Below, in pieces: positions 1-7,349 of a DNA stretch of 22,052 bases; positions within the stretch are counted from its first letter, which is position 1; each line of letters starts with the position of its first letter. The translations under genes were made by a program, and so were the position numbers. This stretch comes from JBMOOG01 sp049324535. Its GTDB lineage: Bacteria; Pseudomonadota; Alphaproteobacteria; Rhodobacterales; Rhodobacteraceae. The stretch is taken from NCBI GenBank assembly GCA_049324535.1, contig JBMOOG010000031.1:1-22052 (forward strand), read 5' to 3'. The notes beneath the pieces were generated by a model, which was not told the DNA's origin, made no database searches, and was given only the letters and a program-made list of their open reading frames with translations.

Positions 1-127
1 TCGCCAGCGTCACCGCCGATGGCGCCTTCGACACCCGCAAGTGCCATGACGCGATCGCGGCCCGTGGGGCCGCCGCGATCATACCGCCCCGCAAGAATGC
101 CAAACCCTGGAAGCCCGACACCGCCGG
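1..127. repeat. 127-bp perfect inverted duplicate of the other window end (left arm)
   Basis: Bases 1-127 are the exact reverse complement of 21926-22052, and the match stops at base 128 (A here, T in the other arm). The arm lies within the transposase coding region of both IS copies. A match of exactly 127 bases at both ends is what a de Bruijn assembler with k=127 leaves when a contig stops at a repeat, so this is probably an assembly boundary as well as a real IS repeat. Confidence 0.9.
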
Positions 128-368
128 AGCCGTCGCACCCAACGAGATCCTGCGCACATCGAAGCGGGTTGGCCGGACCATCTGGCGACGATGGAGCGGC
201 TACCACCGCCGAAGTCGCGCAGAAACCAAGATGCACTGCGTCAAGCTCCTGGGCCAACGCCTCACCGCGAGGGACTTCAACCGTCAGGTCGCAGAGTTCC
301 AGGTCCGGGTCGCGGTCCTGAACGGCTTCACCGCACTCGGCACGCCCGTCACAGAGGTCGCGGGATAA
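3..368 (+). CDS. IS5-family transposase, C-terminal fragment (left copy, runs off the window)
   Basis: An open frame entering from the left edge encodes the last 121 residues of a DDE transposase and ends at TAA. The segment SGYHRRSRAETKMHCVKLLG carries the Y-(2)-R-(3)-E-(6)-K signature of the IS4/IS5 superfamily, so the glutamate of the catalytic triad is here. The downstream 'RDFNRQVAEFQVRVAVLNGF' stretch fits IS903-group C-termini. The aspartates of the triad would lie mostly upstream, although the D of TADGAFDT may be the second one. No frameshift is visible, so the copy could be intact if its missing 5' part is. It differs from the right copy by about a dozen residues, mostly after residue 43 and at the extreme C-terminus (TPVTEVAG against TPITEAVE). 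Confidence 0.87.
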   Translation, partial: ASVTADGAFDTRKCHDAIAARGAAAIIPPRKNAKPWKPDTAGAVAPNEILRTSKRVGRTIWRRWSGYHRRSRAETKMHCVKLLGQRLTARDFNRQVAEFQVRVAVLNGFTALGTPVTEVAG

Positions 369-404
369 GTCTGTCCGGGGAAAGGGGAGGTCCACACAGC
401 ACCC

Positions 405-422
405 GATTTGTGCAACAGAGCC
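405..422 (+). repeat. Terminal inverted repeat of the left IS copy
   Basis: GATTTGTGCAACAGAGCC is the exact reverse complement of 21631-21648. It marks the inner tip of the left IS element. It resembles IS903-type ends (GGC.TTGTTG...AAATC). Confidence 0.87.
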
Positions 423-436
423 CCTTGTAGGCAGCC

Positions 437-745
437 GTGTCGCCGGCAGACTTGGCGCGATTCAGCCTGCCAGAAGCGGATTGGCTGGTCCCGGACCGTG
501 GCCATGACGCGGACGGGTTCCGGGATGCGTTGATCGCACCAGGTCACACCCCTCGATCCCGGGTTCGATGTCCCTCGGCAGGGGCGTCCCATACGATCGA
601 CGCCGCAGCAGACGCGGCACCCCGATCGCGATCATGCTCGGCAGGCTGACGGACTCGCGTCGGATCACAGCCCATCGCGGCACGTGCCCTCACGATCTTC
701 CTCTCCGCCGGCGCCCTCGCCGCGACCGCCCTGTTCTCGCCTTGA
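437..745 (+). pseudogene. Decayed IS5-type (IS427/IS1031-like) transposase remnant, frameshifted
   Basis: Three pieces in alternating frames match the C-terminal half of a short IS5-type transposase. Around 470-545, LPEADWLVPDRGHDADGFRDAL resembles the usual 'DRGYDADWFRDAL' block. Around 625-680 in another frame, IAIMLGRLTDSRRITAHRGT resembles 'IEIMFGRLKDWRRVATRYDR', with the catalytic Glu replaced by Ala. Back in the first frame at 680-745, ARALTIFLSAGALAATALFS resembles 'CPKTFLSAIALAATVIFWL' and ends at TGA. At least two frameshifts and the lost Glu make it non-functional. It is a different group from the flanking IS, which appears to have landed in or next to it. The comparisons are from memory of the family. 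Confidence 0.7.
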
Positions 746-818
746 CGATCAAGGAGACCGGAGCCCGGGAATACCCCGGTGCCGGATGGCTGCGGGCCGT
801 CAAAGCACTGGCAATGCC

Positions 819-843
819 CCCGCAGGAGGGGTAGTCCTGCGGG
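819..843 (+). other. Stem-loop just upstream of the nnr-type regulator
   Basis: A perfect 9-bp inverted repeat (CCCGCAGGA / TCCTGCGGG) with a 7-base loop ends 24 bases before the regulator's ATG. No T-run follows, so it is a poor terminator candidate. It could form in the 5' leader of the regulator mRNA, or be the end of an older transcription unit. Function not known. Confidence 0.4.
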
Positions 844-867
844 AGCAGACCGAATGGGGCCGCTTGC

Positions 868-1572
868 ATGAGACCGGACTTCATTGCCATCGCGCGGCGC
901 TCGCTGCTTCTTGCGTCGGCGCCCGAGGCTGTCGCCGGAAACCTTCTGCAAAGCGCGCGTGTCCGCAACTTCCTGCGCGGCGAGACAATCTTTCTGCAAG
1001 GCGAGCGCGCCAGCGCCATCTACATCGTCGCAGAGGGCTGGGTGAAGCTCTATCGCATCGCGCCGTCGGGCGCCGAGGCGGTGGTCGGGGTCTTCACCAG
1101 GGGGTCGAGCTTCGGCGAGGCGGTGGCCTTCCGCAATGACGTCTACCCGGTCGCGGCCGAAGCGGTAACCGACTGCGCCCTCATCCGCATCGAGGCCGAT
1201 GCCTTCCTGCGCCATATCCGCGAAAATCCCGATGTGGCGATCTCGATCCTGTCGGCGACCTTCGCCCATCTGCACGGGCTTGTCAGCCAGATCGAGGCGT
1301 TGAAGGCGCAGACCGGCGCGCAGCGCGTGGCCGAGTTTCTTCTGGAACTCGCGCCCTGCCGCAGCGGGGCCTGCGAGGTGACGCTGCCCTATGACAAGGT
1401 GCTGATCGCGGGCCGGCTGGGGATGAAGCCCGAAAGCCTGAGCCGCGCCTTCGCGCGCCTGAAGGATCAGGGCGTGACGGTGAAAGCCAACACCGCCCTG
1501 ATCCAGGACGTGGCGAGTTTGCGCGACTATGCCGAAGAAGACCCTGCGCTGGCCTGGGGCAAGGGAGGCTGA
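868..1572 (+). CDS. nnr: Crp/Fnr-family transcriptional regulator, NNR/DNR type (NO-responsive regulator of denitrification)
   Basis: A 234-residue Crp/Fnr protein. An N-terminal beta-roll sensor domain spans about residues 20-135, a dimerisation helix about 130-160, and a C-terminal helix-turn-helix about 165-230. The recognition helix reads KPESLSRAFARL; E189, S192 and R193 match the Glu-x-x-Ser-Arg that in FNR reads the TTGA half-site. The protein has only three cysteines (103, 164, 169) and no N-terminal cluster, so it is not an oxygen-sensing FNR. This fits the NNR/DNR branch, which responds to NO, probably through heme. Two TTGA-type boxes in the window (7869-7882, 12118-12131) are its likely targets. 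It is convergent with the nor operon. The ATG has only a weak ribosome site, and no better start is seen. nnr is the Paracoccus name; dnr or nnrR would be equivalent. Confidence 0.87.
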   Translation: MRPDFIAIARRSLLLASAPEAVAGNLLQSARVRNFLRGETIFLQGERASAIYIVAEGWVKLYRIAPSGAEAVVGVFTRGSSFGEAVAFRNDVYPVAAEAVTDCALIRIEADAFLRHIRENPDVAISILSATFAHLHGLVSQIEALKAQTGAQRVAEFLLELAPCRSGACEVTLPYDKVLIAGRLGMKPESLSRAFARLKDQGVTVKANTALIQDVASLRDYAEEDPALAWGKGG

Positions 1573-1574
1573 CC

Positions 1575-1599
1575 GCCGGCCGGGAGGGCGCGGGCCGGT
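1575..1599. terminator. Weak terminator-like hairpin between convergent nnr and nnrU
   Basis: GCCGGCC (1575-1581) can pair with GGCCGGT (1593-1599) in the 75-base gap between two converging genes. The T-run is minimal (TTT at the 3' foot). The position is right for a terminator but the structure is weak, so this is tentative. Confidence 0.3.
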
Positions 1600-1647
1600 T
1601 TCAGCGTACCCGAACGATTCAGCGCGGCCGTCCGCGGCAGTCGGAAC

Positions 1648-2331
1648 TCAGGGGCCGGGCCAGACCCCGATCACCGGCGCATGCAGGTGCCAGACCGCGG
1701 CCCAGGTCGCCAGGGCGGCAAGTGTCCGGCCGGGGGACGGCAGGCCCCGGGGGTGCCAGCGCCCGTGGACCAGCGCGGCGAGCGGCATAAGGCCGGTATG
1801 GGCGGCGAGCCTTGCCCATTCGGCCTCGCCCATCGAGCGGCGGCGCCGGCGTTCGACCATCGGCATGCCCGCCAGCGCCAGCGCAAGGAAGGTGCCGAAC
1901 AGGATCACATGCGCCAGATCGCCGTTGGCCAGGAGGTGGGCCCCCGACCAGAGCGCCAGCGCCCAGAGAAGCGGCTGCCGCGTCAAGCCCGCAATGCCCG
2001 GCCGGTCGGGATCGAAACCGGTGGCGCGGCCCTCGAAGGCAAAGGGATTGGGCGCGGCCGTGCCATAGACCGTCAGCGCGATGGCAACGGGCATCACCAG
2101 GTTGACCAGCCAGCGCTGCCCGTCCCCGGTTTCCCACAGGCCGACATGGGGCGCACGGGCGGCCGCCACGATCAGCCACCACAGCAGGCCGAGCGATACC
2201 GCCGAGAACAGCGCGACATAGCCCGCAGGCCCCAGGCGGCGCACCAGGGTCTCGCGGATCCCGAGCATGGCCGGGATCCGGTGCGAGACGAGAAAGAGCG
2301 CCATGGCGGCGGCAAGTTCGATCCAGCCCAT
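1648..2331 (-). CDS. nnrU: NnrU family membrane protein
   Basis: A 227-residue hydrophobic protein with about five to six membrane segments, recognised as the NnrU family by its MGWIELAAAMALFLVSHRIP N-terminus and the later RATGFDPDRPGIAGLTRQPLLWALALWSGAHLLANGD region. In Rhodobacter sphaeroides, nnrU is linked to expression of nitrite and NO reductase. The biochemical role is not settled, and the family is related to membrane enzymes of the isoprenylcysteine methyltransferase/NnrU type. It is the last gene of the nor operon, starting 3 bases after the norF stop. The final residues are rich in His/Trp (AVWHLHAPVIGVWPGP). Confidence 0.87.
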   Translation of the reverse strand: MGWIELAAAMALFLVSHRIPAMLGIRETLVRRLGPAGYVALFSAVSLGLLWWLIVAAARAPHVGLWETGDGQRWLVNLVMPVAIALTVYGTAAPNPFAFEGRATGFDPDRPGIAGLTRQPLLWALALWSGAHLLANGDLAHVILFGTFLALALAGMPMVERRRRRSMGEAEWARLAAHTGLMPLAALVHGRWHPRGLPSPGRTLAALATWAAVWHLHAPVIGVWPGP

Positions 2332-2334
2332 GGC

Positions 2335-2595
2335 TCAGGACTGCCCCGGCGCCGGCCAGACGGCAAGCCCGATCAGCAGCACCATGTAGAGCGCAAGCGC
2401 CAGGGCAAAGCCGCGCGCGATCGCCGGCGCCTGCGCCAGGCCGAGGAAGCGGTCGAGGATGATCTGCGCCTTGACCCAGGCCACCGGCAACACGACCGCC
2501 GCCAGCCAGCGCGGATGCAGGCCGGTCGCCGCGACCACCATCGAGAACGCGGAAAGCGCGACAAGCCAGAGCCAGGCACGGGTGGGACGGCTCAT
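2335..2595 (-). CDS. norF: NorF-like small membrane protein of the NO reductase cluster
   Basis: An 86-residue protein with three hydrophobic segments (about residues 8-22, 30-45 and 62-80) and no soluble domain. Its place directly after norE, with an ATGA overlap (2592-2595), and its size match NorF, which resembles a cytochrome oxidase subunit IV-like protein. The conserved look of WVKAQIILDRFLGL after the second helix fits that family. In Paracoccus, NorE and NorF are not strictly essential but support full NO reductase activity. Subunit or assembly role is unproven. Confidence 0.82.
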   Translation of the reverse strand: MSRPTRAWLWLVALSAFSMVVAATGLHPRWLAAVVLPVAWVKAQIILDRFLGLAQAPAIARGFALALALYMVLLIGLAVWPAPGQS

Positions 2596-3212
2596 AGCAG
2601 GTAGACCACCGGGAACAGCAGAACCCAGACCAGGTCCACCATGTGCCAGAAGGCGGCACCGGCCTCGGTGGCGCGATGCGTGGCCGGGACGGCGACGATG
2701 CCGAGCAGGATGATTCCCGCCACCACATGCGCGGCATGGAACCCGGTCAGCAGGATGTGGAAGGTGAAGAAGGCATGAGTCTCGAAGCCGATCCCCGCGC
2801 CCCAGATGTCGGCATATTCGGTGGACTTGAGCGCAAGGAACACCAGACCCAGCGCCGCCGCCGCGGCGAGTAGTGACCGCACCCGCCCGACCAGCCCGGC
2901 CGCCGCCGCGCGCGTGGCCAGCGCCGCGAGCCAGCCCGAGGTGACGAGCACCACCGTGTTGATCGCGGCCGCCGTCCGGTGCAGATGGGACTGTGCCTCG
3001 GCAAAGCCGGCCGGGTCCGTCAGCCGGACGGCCAGGAACGCGACCAGCCCCGCACCGAAGACCAGAAGTTCGGACACGATGAGAACCCACATCATCAGCT
3101 CGCCCGGCAGGTCGTCGAGCGGACTGCGCGACGGGGGCAGCCGCGGGGGCGCGCCGCCCCCCGCAGCCCCCGAGAACGGTTCGACGAGGTGAGGGGCGGG
3201 ATGGTCGGTCAT
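2592..3212 (-). CDS. norE: NorE, cytochrome c oxidase subunit III-like protein
   Basis: A 206-residue membrane protein of the heme-copper oxidase subunit III family. After a Pro/Gly-rich tail of about 40 residues come roughly five helices. Typical motifs are GELMMWVLIVSELLVFGAG in helix 1, FFTFHILLTGFHAAHVVAG in a middle helix, and the terminal WHMVDLVWVLLFPVVYLL. It lacks the first two helices of true subunit III, as usual for NorE. It overlaps norD by ATGA at its start and norF by ATGA at its end. It probably aids assembly or activity of the NorCB complex. Confidence 0.92.
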   Translation of the reverse strand: MTDHPAPHLVEPFSGAAGGGAPPRLPPSRSPLDDLPGELMMWVLIVSELLVFGAGLVAFLAVRLTDPAGFAEAQSHLHRTAAAINTVVLVTSGWLAALATRAAAAGLVGRVRSLLAAAAALGLVFLALKSTEYADIWGAGIGFETHAFFTFHILLTGFHAAHVVAGIILLGIVAVPATHRATEAGAAFWHMVDLVWVLLFPVVYLL

Positions 3213-5128
3213 CGCGCCACCAGCTGGCCGTAGATCTGCGGCAGCGCCCGCGTCAGCCGGTCTGGGTCGGGAACCAGCGCAAAGCCGCCCTGCCCGAAGA
3301 TGCGCGCAAACCAGGACTTGCCGTCGCGATCGACGGTGACGCCGAACACCGAATGCCCGGCACGGCGCGCCTCGCGAACGGCCATGGCGCTGTCTTCGAT
3401 CCCGTGGCGTCCCTCGTAATGGTCGAGATCGTTGGGTTTGCCGTCAGTGATGACCAGAAGCAGGCGGCGCCGGCGGGTTTCCCGAGATAGGAGCGCCGAA
3501 CTGTGGCGGATCGCGGCGCCGAGGCGGGTGTAGTGCCCGGGCTTCAGCGCGGCGATCCGCTGTTCGATCACGGGTGACATCGGTTCGTCGAAACCCTTGG
3601 CCTCCTGCACGAACACCCGGTCGCGCTTCAGCGAGGAAAAGGCATGGATCGCGAAGTCGTCCCCACAGGCATCGAGCCCCCAGGCCAGCGCCGCCAGCGC
3701 CTCGCGTTCGACCTCGATCACCGAACGCCCGTCGTGGCCGTGGCCGGGGATGGCGCTTTCGGTCGAACGCGAGACGTCAAGGAGGATCGACACTGCCAGG
3801 TCGCGCCGTTCGCGCCGGGTCTGGCGCCAGACCCGGTCGCTGCCCTGCCCGGTGGCAAACAGGTCGACCCGCGCGCGCACGGCGCGGTCCGTGTCGAGGG
3901 TGTCGCCCTCGGCATGGCCCGGAGTCGCGACGAGACCGGGACGAAGAGCCTCGAATTGACGGCGGACCGCACGGATGCGCGCTACGGCGCGCGGGTCGTC
4001 CCGGAAGGGAGCGGGGTCCGTGGCGGCCCCGACGGGCGAAGTCAGCACGCGGACATGGGCCGGCAGGTAGGACCGGCTTCGGACATCCCATTCGGGATAG
4101 AGGGACACGCCCGACAGGGATTCGCGGTCCGCGTCCTCGGGGGCGAGGTCGAGATGCAGCTTCAGCCGGGTGGCGGGGGCTTTCGAGATCTGGCCGAGCC
4201 CGAGCTCGTCATGGTCGTCAGCGGCCTTGCGGGCCGAATCCTCGTCGTCATCCTCGACCCGACGGTTGAGGTTCAGGAATTCGGTCATCGACAGGATGGC
4301 CTCGAACTTGTGCAGGATGAAGCTGTCATTGCGTTCGGCCTGGTCGGCCTTGCGGCGGCGCGCGCGCTTGACCGTCTCGGCGCCGGACTGTTCGGGCTGT
4401 CCCTCGGTGGCGCGGGCCTCGACCGCGGTCGTCTCGCTGCGCGCAAGGGGACGCAGATCGGGCCAGAGCGCGACCGGGCGAAACGGCCGGTAGCCGCGCG
4501 GGGCCTTCGCGGGAAGCGGCGGACAGATCAGGTTCTCGCCAAGCGCCGCCCGGATGCGCGCCTCGACGGCGGCCTCGACGGGCGGAAGCGGCGCCGTGCG
4601 GCGCTGGCGCAGCGTGGCGGCGCACAGATCGGCGTGCATATCCCTGTAGCCCGGCGCGAGGCGCAGGGCCTCGGCGGTCATCGCCTGAGCGGTCGAGATC
4701 GCGGCAAGGTCGGCCTGCAGGGGATCGGCGGCCGCGGTCGGAGCCGCCTGGCCGAGCGCCACCGCGGCGGCCGCAAGCCAGAGATAGAGCGCGGCATTGG
4801 CTTCGCGGGCGGGAAAGACCGCAAGGCTTTCGGGCAGGCGCAACGCGACACCGTCGAAACTGGCCCGCGGCACCATGTCGGCCCAGGTGCCGAGCCGGCG
4901 CAGCAGGCTCAGCCGGTGGTGGCTGGTCTCGTCCCTGGCCGGCTTGATCTCGACCGACGGGTCACCCCCCAGGCCGCGGAAAAGGACCGCCAGCCGTCCG
5001 CCGACCTCGCAGAGGTGGACACGGGCTCCGTCGTGGACGGAGTCCCCGTCCAGACGGCTGGCATAGGCGTGCCACAGTTTCCCGACGGTTTCTTCGGGTT
5101 CCCATGGCTCGAACTCGATCCGTGACAT
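3209..5128 (-). CDS. norD: NorD, von Willebrand factor A domain activator of NO reductase
   Basis: A 639-residue cytoplasmic protein. The C-terminal VWA domain begins near residue 444 with a metal-site motif LLDVSRSTES (D451, S453, S455) and continues with LLLVITDGKPND (D562). The middle has an acidic linker (RRVEDDDEDSARKAADDHDE). NorD works with the MoxR-type AAA+ ATPase NorQ to activate NorB, probably by metal (FeB) insertion as for the CbbQ/CbbO pair. Start: ATG at 5128, 8 bases after the norQ stop; GTGAGG spanning that stop can serve as ribosome site. The frame stays open far upstream (to 5878), but that part lies over norQ and is only a shadow. Confidence 0.94.
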   Translation of the reverse strand: MSRIEFEPWEPEETVGKLWHAYASRLDGDSVHDGARVHLCEVGGRLAVLFRGLGGDPSVEIKPARDETSHHRLSLLRRLGTWADMVPRASFDGVALRLPESLAVFPAREANAALYLWLAAAAVALGQAAPTAAADPLQADLAAISTAQAMTAEALRLAPGYRDMHADLCAATLRQRRTAPLPPVEAAVEARIRAALGENLICPPLPAKAPRGYRPFRPVALWPDLRPLARSETTAVEARATEGQPEQSGAETVKRARRRKADQAERNDSFILHKFEAILSMTEFLNLNRRVEDDDEDSARKAADDHDELGLGQISKAPATRLKLHLDLAPEDADRESLSGVSLYPEWDVRSRSYLPAHVRVLTSPVGAATDPAPFRDDPRAVARIRAVRRQFEALRPGLVATPGHAEGDTLDTDRAVRARVDLFATGQGSDRVWRQTRRERRDLAVSILLDVSRSTESAIPGHGHDGRSVIEVEREALAALAWGLDACGDDFAIHAFSSLKRDRVFVQEAKGFDEPMSPVIEQRIAALKPGHYTRLGAAIRHSSALLSRETRRRRLLLVITDGKPNDLDHYEGRHGIEDSAMAVREARRAGHSVFGVTVDRDGKSWFARIFGQGGFALVPDPDRLTRALPQIYGQLVAR

Positions 5129-5136
5129 TGCCGGCC

Positions 5137-5949
5137 TCACCCGAAAACGGCGGTCACGAGATCGCGGAGCCCGGCCTTCACATCCGGCTCGTCGGTCAAG
5201 GGCTCGATCATGGCGATGTCCACGGCGCGCATGACCGGCATCCCGCCGGCGATCAGCGTCGCTGCATAGACGACAAGCCGGGTCGAGACGCCTTCCTCGA
5301 GATCCTGGCCCTTGAGCGCGCGCAGCTTGCCGGCAAGCCGGACAAGCGGCTGCACCCTGTCCTCGGGCAGGCCCGATTCCCGCGCGACCACGCGGGTTTC
5401 GTGGTCGGGCCGTGGGAAGCCGAATTCCAGCGCAACAAATCGCTGGCGCGTCGAGGGCTTCAGGGTCTTCAGGATGTTCTGGTATCCGGGGTTGTAGCTG
5501 GCCACCAGCATGAAGCCGGGCGCGGCCGCCAGTTCCTCGCCGGTGCGGTCGATGGGCAGGATGCGGCGGTCGTCGGTCAGGGGATGCAGCACGACCGCGA
5601 CATCCTTGCGCGCCTCGACCACCTCGTCGAGATAGCAGATCGCCCCTTCGCGCACCGCGCGGGTCAGGGGGCCGTCGACCCAGACCGTCTCGCCGCCCAT
5701 GAGGAGGTAGCGACCGATCAGGTCGGCGGCGGCGAGGTCGTCGTGGCAGGCCACCGTGTAGATCGGCCGGCCAAGCCGCGCCGCCATGTGAACGACGAAG
5801 CGGGTCTTGCCGACGCCGGTCGGACCTTTGAGCAGCACCGGCAGATCGGCGGCGGCTGCGGCGACGAACACATCGCATTCGTCGCCCTGCGGCAGGTAGA
5901 AGGGGGCCGGGGCCCCCCCCTTCGGATTAAGGGTACCGTCCATCCGCAT
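5137..5949 (-). CDS. norQ: NorQ, MoxR-family AAA+ ATPase
   Basis: A 270-residue AAA+ protein. Walker A is GPTGVGKT (residues 42-49) and Walker B is AICYLDEV (D108, E109). A sensor-1-like asparagine sits in FMLVASYNPGYQNI (about 147-160), followed by an arginine-rich STRQRFVALEF segment. It pairs with NorD to activate the catalytic subunit NorB. I chose the ATG at 5949 because it overlaps the norB stop as TGATG; an ATG two codons on (5943) is an alternative. Its own ribosome site is weak, so translation is probably coupled to norB. Confidence 0.94.
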   Translation of the reverse strand: MRMDGTLNPKGGAPAPFYLPQGDECDVFVAAAAADLPVLLKGPTGVGKTRFVVHMAARLGRPIYTVACHDDLAAADLIGRYLLMGGETVWVDGPLTRAVREGAICYLDEVVEARKDVAVVLHPLTDDRRILPIDRTGEELAAAPGFMLVASYNPGYQNILKTLKPSTRQRFVALEFGFPRPDHETRVVARESGLPEDRVQPLVRLAGKLRALKGQDLEEGVSTRLVVYAATLIAGGMPVMRAVDIAMIEPLTDEPDVKAGLRDLVTAVFG

Positions 5950-7337
5950 CACCCCGCCATATGCTCGGCGCGGATGCGCGCCTCTTCGGCCGGGCCGGGC
6001 GCGATCACCTCGCGCCGCGGGAAGGCGATCGCGTAGATGAAGAGCAGCGCGCCCAGCACCACCGCCACGCCCGAGCCGAAGCGCATGACGTAGAAGATCC
6101 AGATCTGGTCCTGCACGTCCATGTAGGCCTGACCCTGCACGCGCTGGAGATGGGTCTGGATGGTGCCGGCGAAGGTGAGCGTGAAGGTCATGAACACCAT
6201 GCCCCCCGACATCAGCCAGAACGACGCCATGTTCAGCACCTGGTTGTAGGGATCGCGACCACGCAGGATCGGCATCGCATAGGTCACGATCGCCAGCACC
6301 AGCGACACATAGGCGCCGAAGAAGGCCAGGTGCCCGTGCGCGGCGGTGATCTGGGTTCCGTGGGTATAGAAGTTGACTGCGTGGAGTGTGTGCAGGAAGC
6401 CCCAGACCCCGGCCCCGAAAAAGGCCAGCGTGGCGCAGCCGAGCGACCACAGGAGTGCGGCCTTGTTCGGGTGGTCGCGCCGACCCTTCCAGACCATGAC
6501 GAAGGCAAAGGACATCATCGCGAAGAAGGGCACGACCTCGAGCGTCGAGAAGATCGAGCCGATCCACTGCCAGTAGCCCGGCATGCCGATCCAGTAGTAG
6601 TGGTGCCCGGTCCCGAGAATGCCCGAGAAGAGCGCCAGCGCGACGATGACATAGAGCCACTTCTCGACGACCTCGCGGTCGACACCGGTCAGCTTGAGCA
6701 TCAGGAAGGCGAGGATGGAGGCCATCACCAGTTCCCAGGTCGCCTCGACCCAGAGATGGACGATCCACCACCAGTACTGCTTGTCGAGCGCGAGGTTCGA
6801 CGGGTTGTAGAAGGCAAAGAGGAAGAGGAGCGACAGGAGCCACAGCCCGAGGAGCAGGATGTTGGTGATCGCCGTCTTCTTGCCGGCCAGGACGGTCATC
6901 GTGACGTTGTAGAGGAAGATCAGCGCCGCCACGACGATGCCGACCTTGACCCAGCGCGGCTGCTCGATGAACTCGCGGCCCTCGTTGCCCAGAAGGAAGT
7001 TGCCGTCGAAGAGGTTGAAGAGATAGGTCACAACCACCCCGGCAGTGCCGATCACCAGGATCGCCAGTTGCAGGTAGGCAAGCCGGGTCGAGTGGATCTC
7101 GCGCTCGGATTCCTCGGGCACCAGATAGTAGGCGGCGCCGAAGAAGCCCGTGAGCAGCCAGACCACGAGGCTGTTGGTGTGCAGCATCCGCCCGACGTTG
7201 AACGGAAGGATTTCGGACAGGAAGTTGGGGCTGACGTAGATCCAGCCCAGGATCAGGCCCATGCTGACCTGCACCGCGAACAGCGCCAGCGCCACCGTGA
7301 AGTAGGCCAGCGCGATCTTCTGCGATTGGTATTTCAT
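5949..7337 (-). CDS. norB: NorB, cytochrome b subunit of cytochrome c-dependent nitric oxide reductase
   Basis: A 462-residue, 12-helix heme-copper oxidase family protein that reduces 2 NO to N2O in the cytoplasmic membrane. All metal ligands can be placed. Low-spin heme b: H53 and H336. Heme b3: H334. FeB: H194, H245, H246 and E198. The conserved glutamates E202 and E267 are also present. Their spacings equal those of Pseudomonas aeruginosa NorB (H207, E211, E215, H258/259, E280, H347, H349). There is no N-terminal quinol-oxidase extension, so this is the short, cytochrome c-linked type that needs NorC. GAGGAG lies 8 bases before the ATG. The gene starts 12 bases after norC. Confidence 0.98.
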   Translation of the reverse strand: MKYQSQKIALAYFTVALALFAVQVSMGLILGWIYVSPNFLSEILPFNVGRMLHTNSLVVWLLTGFFGAAYYLVPEESEREIHSTRLAYLQLAILVIGTAGVVVTYLFNLFDGNFLLGNEGREFIEQPRWVKVGIVVAALIFLYNVTMTVLAGKKTAITNILLLGLWLLSLLFLFAFYNPSNLALDKQYWWWIVHLWVEATWELVMASILAFLMLKLTGVDREVVEKWLYVIVALALFSGILGTGHHYYWIGMPGYWQWIGSIFSTLEVVPFFAMMSFAFVMVWKGRRDHPNKAALLWSLGCATLAFFGAGVWGFLHTLHAVNFYTHGTQITAAHGHLAFFGAYVSLVLAIVTYAMPILRGRDPYNQVLNMASFWLMSGGMVFMTFTLTFAGTIQTHLQRVQGQAYMDVQDQIWIFYVMRFGSGVAVVLGALLFIYAIAFPRREVIAPGPAEEARIRAEHMAG

Positions 7338-7349
7338 GATTGTGTCTCC

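Larger units (their letters stand above)
1..422 (+). mobile_element. 3' part of an IS5-family (IS903-group-like) insertion sequence, left copy
   Basis: This is the downstream end of an insertion sequence. It contains the C-terminal part of a transposase (3-368), a 36-base spacer, and a terminal inverted repeat ending in ...GCAACAGAGCC at 422. The same element in reverse orientation occupies 21631-22052, with the same 54-base distance from transposase stop to tip. The 5' part of the element lies outside the window. Family assignment rests on the transposase motif and on the general look of the tip, which resembles IS903 ends. The inner flank is ccttgtagg; any target duplication cannot be checked because the other end is missing. 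Confidence 0.88.
423..867. other. IS scar and upstream region of the regulator; no intact gene
   Basis: This 445-base stretch holds a decayed transposase remnant (437-745) and then about 120 bases with no coding signal leading to the regulator gene. The only structures seen are a perfect short palindrome CCTTGA-CGA-TCAAGG at 740-754 and a stem-loop at 819-843. No FNR-type box (TTG-N8-CAA) is visible upstream of the regulator. Its promoter must lie in the last 120 bases or so, or in the IS-derived sequence. Confidence 0.6.

Noticed and set aside
423..431. CCTTGTAGG next to the left IS tip as a target duplication shared with the right IS
   Set aside because: The right IS inner flank is GGTCCAGAC. 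The two differ, so they are not a pair, and the outer flanks are not in the window.
740..754. Palindrome CCTTGA-CGA-TCAAGG upstream of the regulator as an FNR/NNR box
   Set aside because: The half-sites look right (TTGA/TCAA), but the spacing is TTG-N5-CAA instead of TTG-N8-CAA, and it overlaps the stop of the decayed transposase. Not supported as a Crp/Fnr site.
3644..5125. 493-codon plus-strand open frame opposite norD
   Set aside because: Antisense shadow of norD, which has a complete VWA domain; no recognisable product.
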